A stretch of 64,000 nt of DNA, from contig NZ_SJZD01000011.1 of the NCBI RefSeq assembly GCF_004959765.1, positions 13,816 through 77,815 on the forward strand, given 5' to 3'. The position numbers were made by a program, and so were the translations under genes. Shown piece after piece: positions 46,020 to 55,476 of this stretch (position 1 is the first letter of the stretch; the number at the start of each line of letters is the position of its first letter). The notes below the pieces were generated by a model. That model saw only the letters and a list, made by a program, of their open reading frames with translations, made no database searches and was not told the DNA's origin. Source of the stretch: Flavobacterium sp. H122 (GTDB lineage Bacteria > Bacteroidota > Bacteroidia > Flavobacteriales > Flavobacteriaceae).

Positions 46020-46868
46020 TTAATCGTCAGTACCTAATATTTCAGCAGCTTCCATTACAATCATTATGATGTTTTTGTCGTAGGAATGAACCAGTTGTTT
46101 GAGGATGTTTAATTTGTTTTTATCGATTAAAATAAAAATTATGTCCTTATGCTCAGTATTTGCTAAATCGTTCCCGGTTACAACTGTACCCTTTATATTT
46201 AGTTGTTGAAAAATAAGATTGCTTAATTCTGTTAAATTTTTTGATGAAGATAAATGAACAATCTTTTTGTTTGGCGCACCTACCAGAATAGTATCGATAA
46301 GTTTTGAAGCTGTATATATACTAATCAGACTCCAAAGTGCAATTTCAAGGCTTTTAAAAATAATTCCAGCCATAATAATTACAAGGGCATCCAAAACTAA
46401 AATTATGGTACTGGTTTTAAAGCCTGTGCTGACAGCGATTATTTTTGCCAAAATTGTACCGCCTCCGGCTGAGGCCCCTCCTTTAAAAATCAACCCCAAT
46501 CCTATGCCTATAGAAATTCCTCCATATAAAGTTGAGAGTAACAAATTATTGCTTAAGGCAGGAATCGGAATTATTTTAGTGAGAATTGCCACAAAAACCG
46601 AGATTAAAACGATACAAAATGTGGTGTCGACAGCAAATTTTCTTCCTAAATATTTAACACCAAAAAATAATAACGGTATATTAATTAAAACAAGCAACAG
46701 ATATATAGGCAGTTTAAGAAGATGATGCAGTACAATGGCCAAACCAGCCGTACCACCTGTTGCGATATGATTTGGCGATAAAAAAGCAACCACTCCAAAC
46801 GCTAACAAAAAGCTTCCGGAAATTATTAAGCAATAGTTAAAAATTTCTATTTTTATTTTTGTAGTCAT
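46020..46868 (-). CDS. YitT family membrane protein (DUF161/DUF2179)
   Basis: 282 residues with about five or six membrane segments (GSFLLAFGVVAFLSP, SIGIGLGLIFKGGASAGGGTILAKI and others) and a C-terminal DUF2179 domain (about 200-282) of the ferredoxin-like, possibly ligand-binding type. The transported substrate and regulation are unknown. It lies upstream of the porin and downstream of nrdG on the same strand, with separate gaps; no Fnr-type box precedes it. Confidence 0.88.
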   Translation of the reverse strand: MTTKIKIEIFNYCLIISGSFLLAFGVVAFLSPNHIATGGTAGLAIVLHHLLKLPIYLLLVLINIPLLFFGVKYLGRKFAVDTTFCIVLISVFVAILTKIIPIPALSNNLLLSTLYGGISIGIGLGLIFKGGASAGGGTILAKIIAVSTGFKTSTIILVLDALVIIMAGIIFKSLEIALWSLISIYTASKLIDTILVGAPNKKIVHLSSSKNLTELSNLIFQQLNIKGTVVTGNDLANTEHKDIIFILIDKNKLNILKQLVHSYDKNIIMIVMEAAEILGTDD

Positions 46869-46956
46869 TAAGGGAATTTATTTTTCTTTCAAGATACAAT
46901 TATATTTGAAACAAGATAACAGATATTGTTCAGCTAAAATACCTTAAAAAATTATT

Positions 46957-47697
46957 TCATCGAAGCACTGCTTTTATTCTTTTGGTGCTTAAATTTTCAA
47001 TTTCAGTAAGTTTTGTTGAATAATTCAGATTACCAATTGTTGGAGTGTTATTGATAAAATTTTGGATATAATAATAACCAATGTATCCTTTTTGCTCTAA
47101 AAACAGAATCATTTTTTTTAAATCGGAAATGGAAATTAAATCGGAATGATAAGTAGTCCGTACTTCAAATTTTACTTTGTATTCAAGTAAAATATCCAAT
47201 GTTTTTTGAAAAGAATCAAATAAATCGGACTGTGTGATTTTTTTATAATTATCAGGCAGTGATTTAAAGTCCAATGCTATATAATCCACCAATTTCAATT
47301 TTATTATTTCAGCCAGCAATGCTGAATTTGAGCCGTTGGTATCTATTTTGACAGCATAACCAAGCTGTTTCACCTCTTTTAAAAAGGGGATAAAATGTTT
47401 GTGGCTTGTGCATTCTCCGCCGCTTAAAATAACGCCGTCCAAAAGTGTCTGCCGTTTTTTTAGAAAAGACAGAGAATCTTCATACGAAAATTGCCCTTTA
47501 CCGGATACAATTTCAGGATTGTAACAATACAAACATTTCATATTACAGCCTGAAAACCAGAGGATGCAGGCTGTAATATGAGGGAAATCCAAAAGAGTAA
47601 AAGGGGTTATGCTGTAAATAGGTTTAACAGCATGACTTTTCGTTAAAATGGATTCGTTGTTTGTGTTCACCTTTCTTACCAATATTAAAACTTTCAA
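46957..47697 (-). CDS. nrdG: Anaerobic ribonucleotide reductase activating protein
   Basis: 246 residues. A radical SAM enzyme that places the glycyl radical on NrdD. The cluster motif is CNMKCLYC in ILWFSGCNMKCLYCYNPEIV, followed by GVILSGGECT and VKIDTNGS. The start is uncertain: a TTG at 47697 or a GTG at 47670. Both lie within the out-of-frame coding tail of nrdD, so the genes overlap if nrdD is restored. The operon is ric-nrdD-nrdG, driven by an Fnr-type box at 50659. Confidence 0.9.
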   Translation of the reverse strand: MKVLILVRKVNTNNESILTKSHAVKPIYSITPFTLLDFPHITACILWFSGCNMKCLYCYNPEIVSGKGQFSYEDSLSFLKKRQTLLDGVILSGGECTSHKHFIPFLKEVKQLGYAVKIDTNGSNSALLAEIIKLKLVDYIALDFKSLPDNYKKITQSDLFDSFQKTLDILLEYKVKFEVRTTYHSDLISISDLKKMILFLEQKGYIGYYYIQNFINNTPTIGNLNYSTKLTEIENLSTKRIKAVLR

Positions 47698-47815
47698 CAG
47701 GTCTGTGATAGCCCATTACTCTAGTGTACACCAGGCATTTAGTTCTTAAATGCTGGTGATTAATTAAAATTTGTCTGGTTTTGTTCATATATCTGATTAT
47801 TAAAGTTTTGTATGA
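47624..47815 (-). pseudogene. nrdD: Out-of-frame glycyl-radical C-terminus of nrdD
   Basis: In the frame +1 to nrdD the translation contains KCLVYTRVMGYHRPVESFN followed by GKKGEHKQRIHF, which is the glycyl-radical end of class III RNR; the glycine codon is at 47711-47713. The +1 frame is open from about 47815 to a stop at 47624. It overlaps the start of nrdG. Either a real frameshift or an indel error separates it from the main ORF. Confidence 0.88.
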
Positions 47816-49883
47816 TTAAATCATCACATTTTGGACAATATTCGTGTTCACCATTCAAATAGCCGTGTACCGGACAAACACTAAATACGGGTGTAACTGT
47901 TATATAAGGTAGTTTGAAATTTGTCAGCACTTTTTTTACAAATTCTTTACATGCCTGGGGAGAACTTATTTTTTCGCTCATATACAAGTGTAGTACCGTA
48001 CCTCCGGTGTATTGGCATTGTAAGTCATCCTGCATCAGTAAAGCTTCAAACGGGTCATTGGTATAATCCACAGGGATCTGCGAACTATTGGTATAATAAA
48101 TGTTTTCGCATTCCCCGGCTTGAAGTATGTCTATAAATCGTTTTTTATCTTCTTTTGCAAAGCGATAAGTGGTTCCTTCAGCAGGAGTTGCCTCAAGATT
48201 GTATAAGTTACCCGTTTCTTCCTGAAATTCTTTCATTTTTTCTCTTATATGGCTTAAAATTTCCATTGAAAATTCATATCCATACATTGAAGTGATGTCT
48301 TCTTCGTTATTGGTGAAATTTCGAATCATTTCGTTCATTCCGTTAACTCCAATTGTAGAAAAATGGTTTCTGAAATGCGGCAGATACCTTTTAGTATATG
48401 GGTAAAGTCCCCGGTCATACATTTCCTGAATGAATTTTCTTTTTTTCTCTAAAGTTGATTTGGAAATAATGAGTAAATTGTCCAGTTGACGGTATAATTC
48501 GGTTTTGTTGTTTTTATACAAATACCCCAGTCTGGCCATATTTATGGTAACCACGCCAATACTGCCGGTCATTTCGGCACTACCAAAAAGTCCGTTGCCT
48601 CTTTTAAGCAATTCTCTTAAATCGAGCTGCAGCCTGCAGCACATACTGCGTACGGCATTGGGTTTGTAGGCATTGGGATTTTCTACTTTATTACCCAATT
48701 CATCAACTAAGTACTGACTTCCGATAAAATTTTGGAAATAGGATGAACCTATTTTGGCCGTGTTTTCAAATAATATATCGGTATTTTCTCCATCCCAGTC
48801 AAAATCTTCCGTAATATTTACGGTTGGAATAGGGAAGGTAAAAGGCTGTCCGTTGGCATCGCCTTCTGTCATTACCGTATAATAGGCTTTGTTAATCATA
48901 TTCATTTCTTTCTGGAAATGCCTGTACTGCAGCTCAGGTAATGTACTAACGCCTCTTTCCCTGGCTTTACCAAGTAAATCTGCATTTGAAACGGCAAACA
49001 GATGCTGGTTGTTTTTTGTTGGTATTTGATCTTTCAAATCTTCAGGGACAATCCAGTCTAAAGTGATATTGGTAAAAGGAGATTGGCCCCAGCGGGCAGG
49101 GACATTCAAATTGTATATGAAGCTTCTGATAGCTTTCAACACATCTTCATAGCTTAAGTTGTCTTTAAAAACATAAGGAGCGAGGTACGTATCAAATGAA
49201 CTGAAAGCTTGTGCACCAGCCCATTCGCTTTGTAAAATACCTAAAAAATTTGCCATTTGTCCTAATGCTTCTCTGAAGTGAGACGGAGCTTTGCTTTCAA
49301 CACGGCCTCTGACACCGTTGAATCCATCGTTTAAAAAGACTCTCAGACTCCATCCGGCACAATAGCCGGTAAGACAGTCTAAATCATGAATATGAATGTC
49401 TCCGTTTCTATGTGCAAACCCTTCTTCTTTGGAGTATATTTTATCCAGCCAATAATTAGCAATTATTTTTCCGGCCACATTGTTTACCAGCCCGGCATTT
49501 GAATAAGACGTGTTGGCATTAGCATTGATACGCCAATCGGTTTGTTGGATATATTCTTCAATGGTCTGAGAACTGTCTACATAAGTAGTGTCATCATTTA
49601 AATCCTGAATATGTTCTCTTTGCATTTTTCTTGTATGCCTGTACAGCATAAAAGAGCGCATAACTTCAAAATAGTCCTTTTTAAATAAGGTTTCTTCGAT
49701 TAGGTCCTGGATTTCTTCTACTGCCCAAACAGTTTTACCTTGTAATTTATCAATTACCGAAGTAAAAATATCTTCGTCGTAAGCAACATGAACACTGTCA
49801 AAGCTTTTTAAAATCGCATCTTCGATTTTGAAAGCCTGAAAAGGTTTGTATTCTCCACTGCGTTTGATTACAAAAAAATCCAT
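47760..49883 (-). CDS. nrdD: Anaerobic ribonucleoside-triphosphate reductase, lacking its glycyl-radical tail in this frame
   Basis: 707 residues in this frame. Class III RNR reduces ribonucleotides under anoxia. An ATP-cone domain (1-95) is followed by the ten-stranded barrel, with blocks RNGDIHIHDLD, NVPARWGQSPFTN, SVRSMCCRLQLDLRELLKRGNGLFGSAEMTGSIGVVT-like sequence, and the zinc site CPVHGYLNGEHEYCPKC. The frame then stops at residue 707 without the glycyl-radical loop. The loop is encoded just downstream in the +1 frame (separate entry). A one-base correction near the T-run at 47779-47782 would give a normal 752-residue enzyme. It lies 5 bp from ric in one operon. Confidence 0.93.
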   Translation of the reverse strand: MDFFVIKRSGEYKPFQAFKIEDAILKSFDSVHVAYDEDIFTSVIDKLQGKTVWAVEEIQDLIEETLFKKDYFEVMRSFMLYRHTRKMQREHIQDLNDDTTYVDSSQTIEEYIQQTDWRINANANTSYSNAGLVNNVAGKIIANYWLDKIYSKEEGFAHRNGDIHIHDLDCLTGYCAGWSLRVFLNDGFNGVRGRVESKAPSHFREALGQMANFLGILQSEWAGAQAFSSFDTYLAPYVFKDNLSYEDVLKAIRSFIYNLNVPARWGQSPFTNITLDWIVPEDLKDQIPTKNNQHLFAVSNADLLGKARERGVSTLPELQYRHFQKEMNMINKAYYTVMTEGDANGQPFTFPIPTVNITEDFDWDGENTDILFENTAKIGSSYFQNFIGSQYLVDELGNKVENPNAYKPNAVRSMCCRLQLDLRELLKRGNGLFGSAEMTGSIGVVTINMARLGYLYKNNKTELYRQLDNLLIISKSTLEKKRKFIQEMYDRGLYPYTKRYLPHFRNHFSTIGVNGMNEMIRNFTNNEEDITSMYGYEFSMEILSHIREKMKEFQEETGNLYNLEATPAEGTTYRFAKEDKKRFIDILQAGECENIYYTNSSQIPVDYTNDPFEALLMQDDLQCQYTGGTVLHLYMSEKISSPQACKEFVKKVLTNFKLPYITVTPVFSVCPVHGYLNGEHEYCPKCDDLIIQNFNNQIYEQNQTNFN

Positions 49884-49888
49884 ACAGT

Positions 49889-50614
49889 TTAGTTTAACAA
49901 TTTGTTTTCTAAATTTTCAGCAGTAGGAAATAAGATGTTATTTTCAAGATGAATGTGCTTGTGCAGATCCTGCTCAAATTCATCTATCATGGCAAACGTT
50001 ACTATGTAAGTATTACAGGCATCCTGCGGTGGTGTATAATCGTTAGAAAGTTCTTTGATTTTTCTAAATCTTTCACCTTCATTATTATGCTCATGTTTCA
50101 TCATTTGAATAGGGTTCAGTACAGTTCCAAAAGGAGGATGGTTCAAACTGCTCTCATTATTTTGGGAAGCCACCATTTTTTTGATGAAAGGAAAAAGAAT
50201 CAGCTCTTCTTTTTTCATATGTTGTGTAAGTTCATCAGCCGATTCGAAAAACATTTTTTGAATTTCAAAAAGTTCCGGATGTCTTTCCCCATGAACTTTA
50301 CACAGCTTATTTAAGAATTGGGCTATAACAAGTATTTTTTCCTCTACATATCTGTGATGTTTTTTTTCTATGTAATCAATTAATAAATCCAATGGCCAGG
50401 ATTTGAAATCTATTATTTCTCCTTTATTTGAATTTGTAACTGTCCCGATTTCGTCAATCAATGCCTCTTTGTCCAATCCTTTAGCCTGGCATACTTCATC
50501 TATGGATTTATGTCCTTTACAGCAAAAATCGATACCGTATTTTGAGAATATCGCTGCGCTTCTAAAATCATCTGCCACATATTCTCCTATTGTTTTTTCT
50601 TCCATTGTTTTCAT
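49889..50614 (-). CDS. ric: Iron-sulfur cluster repair di-iron protein
   Basis: 241 residues, also called ScdA or YtfE. Repairs iron-sulfur clusters damaged by NO or oxidants. The N-terminal ScdA_N domain (EEKTIGEYVADDFRSAAIFSKYGIDFCCKGHKS...) has the CC pair near residue 31. The hemerythrin-like domain carries KKHHRY, HGERHPE, HMKKEELILFPF, MKHEHNNEGERFRK and DLHKHIHLENNILFP, supplying di-iron ligands. An Fnr-type box lies 45 bp upstream. It leads the ric-nrdD-nrdG operon, divergent from norC. Confidence 0.93.
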   Translation of the reverse strand: MKTMEEKTIGEYVADDFRSAAIFSKYGIDFCCKGHKSIDEVCQAKGLDKEALIDEIGTVTNSNKGEIIDFKSWPLDLLIDYIEKKHHRYVEEKILVIAQFLNKLCKVHGERHPELFEIQKMFFESADELTQHMKKEELILFPFIKKMVASQNNESSLNHPPFGTVLNPIQMMKHEHNNEGERFRKIKELSNDYTPPQDACNTYIVTFAMIDEFEQDLHKHIHLENNILFPTAENLENKLLN

Positions 50615-50658
50615 GTTATTTTTTTTATTCGAAATTACTCGAATAGGTAATCAGCACT

Positions 50659-50674
50659 TATGATTTTAATCATA
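50659..50674 (-). promoter_or_regulatory. Fnr-type box for the ric operon
   Basis: TATGAT-TTTA-ATCATA is a perfect palindrome. On the - strand, AATTTCG follows after 22 bp (50636-50630), in the same place as the (A/C)AATTTG elements of the other sites. Confidence 0.75.
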
Positions 50675-50702
50675 GACGCTTTTTTTTGCAAATAATTTGA
50701 TA

Positions 50703-50718
50703 TATGATAAATATCATA
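50703..50718 (+). promoter_or_regulatory. Fnr-type box for the norC operon
   Basis: TATGAT-AAAT-ATCATA is a perfect palindrome. AAATTTG begins 22 bp after it (50741-50747), placing a start site near 50752 and the box centre near -41.5, as for class II activation. Confidence 0.78.
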
Positions 50719-50760
50719 AACAGTTAATGAAATGTTAATGAAATTTGTTTTCAGATAAAA

Positions 50761-50776
50761 AGGATAAAAATGTCCT
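50761..50776. promoter_or_regulatory. Palindrome AGGATA-N4-TGTCCT in the norC leader
   Basis: It resembles the AGGACA palindrome before the porin. It lies downstream of the predicted start site, so a repressor-type role is possible. Confidence 0.4.
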
Positions 50777-50809
50777 TTTAAAAATTCACTAACCTTAAAC
50801 AAGTAGATT

Positions 50810-51244
50810 ATGCTTTCAAAATCACAAGCAAGAGCATTTTTTCTCGGAGGAACGTTTGTCACATTTACGATTTTTATTGGATTAACCATTTATTCGTTCA
50901 TGCCTCAAAACGATCAGTCTTTTGATGAGAAAATAGATGTCAGGATTGTTCGCGGAAAGGAAATATGGGAGTCTAATAATTGCATGGGCTGTCATACTAT
51001 TTTAGGCGAAGGAGGATATTACGCTCCAGAATTAACAAAAGTTGTTGACCGAAGAGGAGAAGCTTATATAAAAGCGGTCCTGATGTCTAAAGAACCATGG
51101 CAGCCCCGAGGCAGAAAAATGGTAGCCTATGCCATGACGGAACAAGATGCAGAGGCAATGGTAGCCTATTTAAATTGGATTGGGAAAATCGATTTAAATG
51201 GTTTTGACAGAGTTGTTTCACCATTAGCAAAAGATAAACAATAA
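50810..51244 (+). CDS. norC: Nitric oxide reductase cytochrome c subunit
   Basis: 144 residues. Anchored by one N-terminal membrane helix, then a periplasmic cytochrome c domain with the haem site CMGCH (58-62). It passes electrons to NorB for NO reduction to N2O. The sequence NNCMGCHTILGEGGYYAPELTKV is typical for NorC. It is the first gene of a + strand operon, 11 bp before norB, and is preceded by an Fnr-type box. Confidence 0.96.
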   Translation: MLSKSQARAFFLGGTFVTFTIFIGLTIYSFMPQNDQSFDEKIDVRIVRGKEIWESNNCMGCHTILGEGGYYAPELTKVVDRRGEAYIKAVLMSKEPWQPRGRKMVAYAMTEQDAEAMVAYLNWIGKIDLNGFDRVVSPLAKDKQ

Positions 51245-51255
51245 AAATTACACTT

Positions 51256-52599
51256 ATGAAATACGAATCACAAAAAGTAGCCTATTGGTTTTTTGCCTTG
51301 TGTATGCTGCTCTTTTCATTGCAAATAGTCTACGGATTTATAATGGGTTTTGATCGGATTGGTATACAAGGACTGCACGACATTATTCCATTCAATACTG
51401 CAAGAGCAGTGCACACTAATTTATTGGTAGTGTGGCTGTTGACAGGTTTTATGGGAGCAGCTTATTATATTATTCCAGAAGAAGCGCAACGGGAAATAGT
51501 AAGTGTAAAACTAGCGTATGTACAGTTAATATCGCTTGCTGTTGTTGGTGTGATAGCCATAATCGGTTTTCACTTAAACCATTGGGAAGGAAGAAAATTT
51601 CTTGAAATCCCAAGAGAATTGGACTTTTTAGTAGTAGTAAACGTATTACTGTTTTTGGGACTGATATTGGTTACGTTATTTAAAAGTCCGCGAAGAACCA
51701 CTACTGCCTTAGTGCTTTCAATGGGATTGTTGTTTGCTGCGCTTTTATATTTACCGGGAATGATTTGGTTTGATAGCCAGGTAACGGATTCCTTCTTTAG
51801 ATGGTGGGTAGTTCACTTATGGGTTGAAGGTGTTTGGGAATTAATTATGGGAGGTATTTTATCATTCCTGTTGATAAAACTAACCGGTGTAGACAGAGAG
51901 GTTATCGAAAAATGGCTGTATGTTATTATAGGTTTGACCTTTTTATCAGGAGTTTTAGGTACCGGACACCACTATTATTTTATAGGTGTAAATAAAATTT
52001 GGTTGATTATAGGCGGTATTTTCTCAGCTTTAGAACCGCTTGCTTTCTTAGCGATGGCTTTATTTGCAGTAAGGATGTATCGTAAGGGTGAAAAAAGCCA
52101 TCCCAATAAAATAGCCCTGTTCTGGACTATCGGTTCAGCTATAGTTTCGTTCATCGGAGCAGGTTTATTAGGATTTGCACACACATTGCCGCAAACCAAT
52201 TTATATACTCACGGAACGCTGGTAACAGCTATGCATGGTCATTATGCTTTTTGGGGTGCTTATGCTATGATTGTCTTAGCTATTATAAGTTATGCACTTC
52301 CTAACCTGACAGGAAGAAAACGATATGACAGTAAACAAGGGCATGTGGCTTTCTGGCTGGCGAATATCGGAATTTTAGGTATGACAGTTGCTTTTGGTGT
52401 GGCAGGTGTTGTACAGGTATATCTCGAGAGAAAATTAAAAATGGAATTTATGGAAGTACAAAATGAAATTAGCATTCACTTTTATGTATTGCTGATTTGT
52501 GCCACCATGTTTACAGTTGGTATCATACTCTATATTATTGATTTTATTAAGTATGGCAGACCAACAGTCGAAGCAATTAAAATTACCAATAACGATTAA
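51256..52599 (+). CDS. norB: Nitric oxide reductase catalytic subunit
   Basis: 447 residues, twelve membrane helices, haem-copper oxidase superfamily, cNOR type without the quinol-oxidase N-terminal extension. Ligands: His53 and one of the histidines in HGHYAFWG (His327, His329) for haems; His187 with His238 and His239 for FeB; Glu191, Glu195 and Glu260 are the conserved acidic residues. It reduces 2 NO to N2O in the cytoplasmic membrane with NorC. It is followed after 10 bp by nirK. Confidence 0.97.
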   Translation: MKYESQKVAYWFFALCMLLFSLQIVYGFIMGFDRIGIQGLHDIIPFNTARAVHTNLLVVWLLTGFMGAAYYIIPEEAQREIVSVKLAYVQLISLAVVGVIAIIGFHLNHWEGRKFLEIPRELDFLVVVNVLLFLGLILVTLFKSPRRTTTALVLSMGLLFAALLYLPGMIWFDSQVTDSFFRWWVVHLWVEGVWELIMGGILSFLLIKLTGVDREVIEKWLYVIIGLTFLSGVLGTGHHYYFIGVNKIWLIIGGIFSALEPLAFLAMALFAVRMYRKGEKSHPNKIALFWTIGSAIVSFIGAGLLGFAHTLPQTNLYTHGTLVTAMHGHYAFWGAYAMIVLAIISYALPNLTGRKRYDSKQGHVAFWLANIGILGMTVAFGVAGVVQVYLERKLKMEFMEVQNEISIHFYVLLICATMFTVGIILYIIDFIKYGRPTVEAIKITNND

Positions 52600-52609
52600 A
52601 ACGTACAAA

Positions 52610-54043
52610 ATGTTAAGAAAATTAGCTTTAATCCTGATTGCAGGAAGTGCAATGATGATTAGTTGTAAAAAAGAAAACACAAAAACAGATCCAGCTTCAA
52701 TTAGTGTAGAAGGAGATCCTGTTACAGCAGAATTGACAGCACCGCCGTTTGTTCCAAAACCCGTAGGCGACAGACCGGCAAAAAAACTGATTGTCAATAT
52801 GGAAATTATTGAGAAAGAAGGTGAAATGGCTGATGGAGTAAAATATGTTTACTGGACTTTTGGTGGTTCAGTTCCGGGCAGTTTCATCAGAACCAGAGTT
52901 GGAGACGAAGTTGAATTCCATCTTAAAAACCATCCCGATAACAAATTACCGCATAATATAGATTTGCATGCGGTTACTGGTCCAGGTGGCGGAGCTAAAT
53001 CTTCATTTGTAGCGCCAGGTCACGAAGTAACCTTCTCATTTAAAGTATTAAACCAAGGTTTGTATGTTTACCATTGTGCGACTGCACCGGTAGGGATGCA
53101 CATTGCAAATGGTATGTACGGATTAATCCTGGTAGAACCTGAAGGAGGACTGCCTCCGGTAGATAAAGAATACTATGTAATGCAGGGTGATTTTTATACT
53201 AAAGAAGTCAACGGTGAAAAAGGATTGCAACCGTTTGATATGGCAAAAGCAGTAAAAGAAGAGCCTGATTATGTGGTGTTTAATGGTAAAACCGGAGCTT
53301 TGACCGGGGATGGTGCACTTACGGCAAAAGTAGGCGAGAGAGTACGTTTGTTCGTTGGGAATGGTGGCCCTAACTTAGTGTCTTCTTTCCATGTTATTGG
53401 AGAAATTTTTGATAATGTTCACGTAGAAGGCGGTGATTTGGTAAATCACGATATTCAAACCACCCTTGTTCCGGCCGGTGGTGCAGCCATCGTTGATTTT
53501 AAAGTGGATGTTCCAGGTACTTTAATTTTAGTCGACCACTCTATTTTTAGAACTTTCAATAAAGGCAGCTTAGGGATGCTTAATGTTACCGGTGAGGATA
53601 ATAAAAAAATATACTCAGGTACACAATCAGATCAGGTTTACCATCCTGAAGGAGGTACAATTCAATCTATGCCTGATGAAAACACGGCAAAACCGGCTAA
53701 AGCAGTCACGCTTACTGAAAGAATTGACGATGGTAAATCAATCTATGGTAAAACATGTTTTGCATGTCACCAGGCTAGTGGAGAAGGATTGCCCAATGCT
53801 TTCCCGCCGCTTGCAAAATCAGATTTCTTAAATGCTGATATTAATAGAGCAATTGATATTGTGCTGAAAGGTAAAACGGGTGAGATTACTGTAAATGGCA
53901 AAAAATTCAATAGTGTCATGACTGCCCAGACATTGACGAATGAGGAAGTGGCAAACGTACTGACTTATGTGTATAATTCATGGGGTAATAATAAAAAAGA
54001 AGTTACGGTTGCAATGGTTCAAGCTGTAAGAGGTAAAAAATAA
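52610..54043 (+). CDS. nirK: Copper nitrite reductase with fused cytochrome c domain, lipoprotein
   Basis: 477 residues. A lipobox MMISC (Cys19) anchors it outside the cytosol. Two cupredoxin domains carry type 1 copper ligands His115, Cys156, His164 and Met169, and type 2 ligands His120, His155 and His310. Asp118 and His261 match the catalytic residues that act on nitrite. The C-terminal about 100 residues hold a cytochrome c with CFACH (383-387), which likely passes electrons to the type 1 copper directly. The start ATG at 52610 gives the lipoprotein signal; a longer ORF start at 52499 overlaps norB. Reduces nitrite to NO. Confidence 0.96.
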   Translation: MLRKLALILIAGSAMMISCKKENTKTDPASISVEGDPVTAELTAPPFVPKPVGDRPAKKLIVNMEIIEKEGEMADGVKYVYWTFGGSVPGSFIRTRVGDEVEFHLKNHPDNKLPHNIDLHAVTGPGGGAKSSFVAPGHEVTFSFKVLNQGLYVYHCATAPVGMHIANGMYGLILVEPEGGLPPVDKEYYVMQGDFYTKEVNGEKGLQPFDMAKAVKEEPDYVVFNGKTGALTGDGALTAKVGERVRLFVGNGGPNLVSSFHVIGEIFDNVHVEGGDLVNHDIQTTLVPAGGAAIVDFKVDVPGTLILVDHSIFRTFNKGSLGMLNVTGEDNKKIYSGTQSDQVYHPEGGTIQSMPDENTAKPAKAVTLTERIDDGKSIYGKTCFACHQASGEGLPNAFPPLAKSDFLNADINRAIDIVLKGKTGEITVNGKKFNSVMTAQTLTNEEVANVLTYVYNSWGNNKKEVTVAMVQAVRGKK

Positions 54044-54054
54044 TTTTTAGTGCA

Positions 54055-54891
54055 ATGAAGAATTTATATTTTTTAGTTTTTGCTTTTGTTTTGATTTCAT
54101 GTCAGAAAAATGATGATTTCAAAAATGTAGAAAATATAAATAAACCATCAATTTCTACTCCGAAAGATACGTCTTTTGGGGTAGAAACCCCGATGGTGTT
54201 CATAAAAGGAGGAAGTTATGTTCCTTTATATGGAAAACAAGGAAAACCGGTAACCGTTACCAATTTTTATATGGATGTTTATCCGGTAACAAACGAAAAT
54301 TTTGCAGCATTTGTAAAACAAAATAAACGCTGGCAGAAATCTGAGATTAAAAGAATTTTTGCAGATGAAAATTATTTGTATAGTTGGAAAAATAATGACG
54401 GGACATGTAATACAGAAGAAAATAACCATCCTGTGACCAACGTTTCCTGGTATGCGGCAAATGCTTACTGCGAATGTCAGGGTAAAAGACTGGCCACTGT
54501 GGATGAATGGGAATATGTGGCAATGGCAAATGAAAAAATGCCCGATGCCCGAAAAGAAAAAATATACAATCAATACATTTTGGATTGGTATGAAAAAACG
54601 AAAGCGTATGATAATGAGGTAGGAAAAACTTTTAAAAATTATTATGGGGTTTATGACATGCACGGACTTGTGTGGGAATGGACTTCCGATTTTAGTTCCA
54701 TTCTCCTGACCGGAGAGTCAAGAAGTGATGTAACTACAGACAAAAATCTGTTTTGCGGCAGCGGCTCGCTTAATGCATCCGATTTGATGAACTATGCCGC
54801 TTTTATGCGCTATGCATTCCGGGGTAGCACAAAAGCAGATTATACCATTAGAAACCTAGGTTTTAGATGTGTTAAGGATACTTTAAAATAA
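54055..54891 (+). CDS. nirV: NirV-like formylglycine-generating enzyme family protein
   Basis: 278 residues. A lipobox (ISC) precedes an FGE-sulfatase (SUMF1) domain: TNFYMDVYPVTNENFAAFVK, HPVTNVSWYAANAYCECQGKRLATVDEWEYVA, YDMHGLVWEWTSDF and the final IRNLGFRCVKD. Genes of this family next to nirK are called nirV in other denitrifiers. Their role is unresolved, perhaps copper-site or enzyme maturation. It lies 11 bp after nirK and 11 bp before the SCO gene. Confidence 0.88.
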   Translation: MKNLYFLVFAFVLISCQKNDDFKNVENINKPSISTPKDTSFGVETPMVFIKGGSYVPLYGKQGKPVTVTNFYMDVYPVTNENFAAFVKQNKRWQKSEIKRIFADENYLYSWKNNDGTCNTEENNHPVTNVSWYAANAYCECQGKRLATVDEWEYVAMANEKMPDARKEKIYNQYILDWYEKTKAYDNEVGKTFKNYYGVYDMHGLVWEWTSDFSSILLTGESRSDVTTDKNLFCGSGSLNASDLMNYAAFMRYAFRGSTKADYTIRNLGFRCVKDTLK

Positions 54892-54902
54892 AATTGAAAA
54901 TC

Positions 54903-55475
54903 ATGAAAAATATAATCTACATACTTACACTATTTCTTTTTTTGGGTTGCCAAAAAAAGGAAACTGTAAAGCAGTCCATTTCAGAAGAATCTATCTTCAA
55001 TTTAACCAGCGAATGGAAAACACAAGACAATAAAACCATCCATTTAGAGGATTTGAAAGGAAAAGTAACCGTCATGGTAATGATTTATACCTCATGTAAA
55101 GCAGCTTGTCCCAGATTAGTTGCTGATATGCGTGATATCGAATCGAAAATGCCGGAAGATAAATTGTCAGACTTAAATTTTGTTCTGGTCAGCATAGACC
55201 CCGAAACGGATAATCCTGAAAGGCTGAAAAAATTTGCGAAGGAAAATTTTATGGATGCTCCGCATTGGACATTTCTTCAGGGAAATGTAAACACTGTACA
55301 AGAATTTGCTAATGTGCTGGCCGTGAAATATAAAAAGATATCGCCTTTGGATTTTTCCCATTCAAATATCATCAGTGTTTTTAATAAAAACGGGGAATTA
55401 GTCCATCAACAGGAAGGTTTAGGTGTTAACAACGAAAACACCGTGGCAAAAATCATAGAAACAGTATCACAATAA
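54903..55475 (+). CDS. SCO1/SenC family copper chaperone-like lipoprotein
   Basis: 190 residues. Lipobox FLGC, then a thioredoxin fold with the metal/redox motif YTSCKAACPR (CxxxC) and the C-terminal His in DFSHSNIIS. It probably delivers copper to, or reduces, a copper site such as NirK. ATG at 54903 is used; a TTG at 54894 adds three residues. The gene is within the nirK-nor operon. Confidence 0.92.
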   Translation: MKNIIYILTLFLFLGCQKKETVKQSISEESIFNLTSEWKTQDNKTIHLEDLKGKVTVMVMIYTSCKAACPRLVADMRDIESKMPEDKLSDLNFVLVSIDPETDNPERLKKFAKENFMDAPHWTFLQGNVNTVQEFANVLAVKYKKISPLDFSHSNIISVFNKNGELVHQQEGLGVNNENTVAKIIETVSQ

Positions 55476-55476
55476 C

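Noticed and set aside
46267..46725. 152-residue ORF antisense to the YitT gene
   Set aside because: Hydrophobic mirror of a membrane protein gene; the opposite strand encodes a clear family member.
51256..52599. norB as quinol-dependent qNOR
   Set aside because: It lacks the N-terminal extension and is next to norC, so it is the cytochrome-dependent type.
52499..52609. Longer nirK start inside norB
   Set aside because: It would bury the lipoprotein signal that begins at the ATG at 52610.
54226..54663. 145-residue ORF antisense to nirV
   Set aside because: The + strand carries an intact formylglycine-enzyme domain; the antisense frame has no motif.
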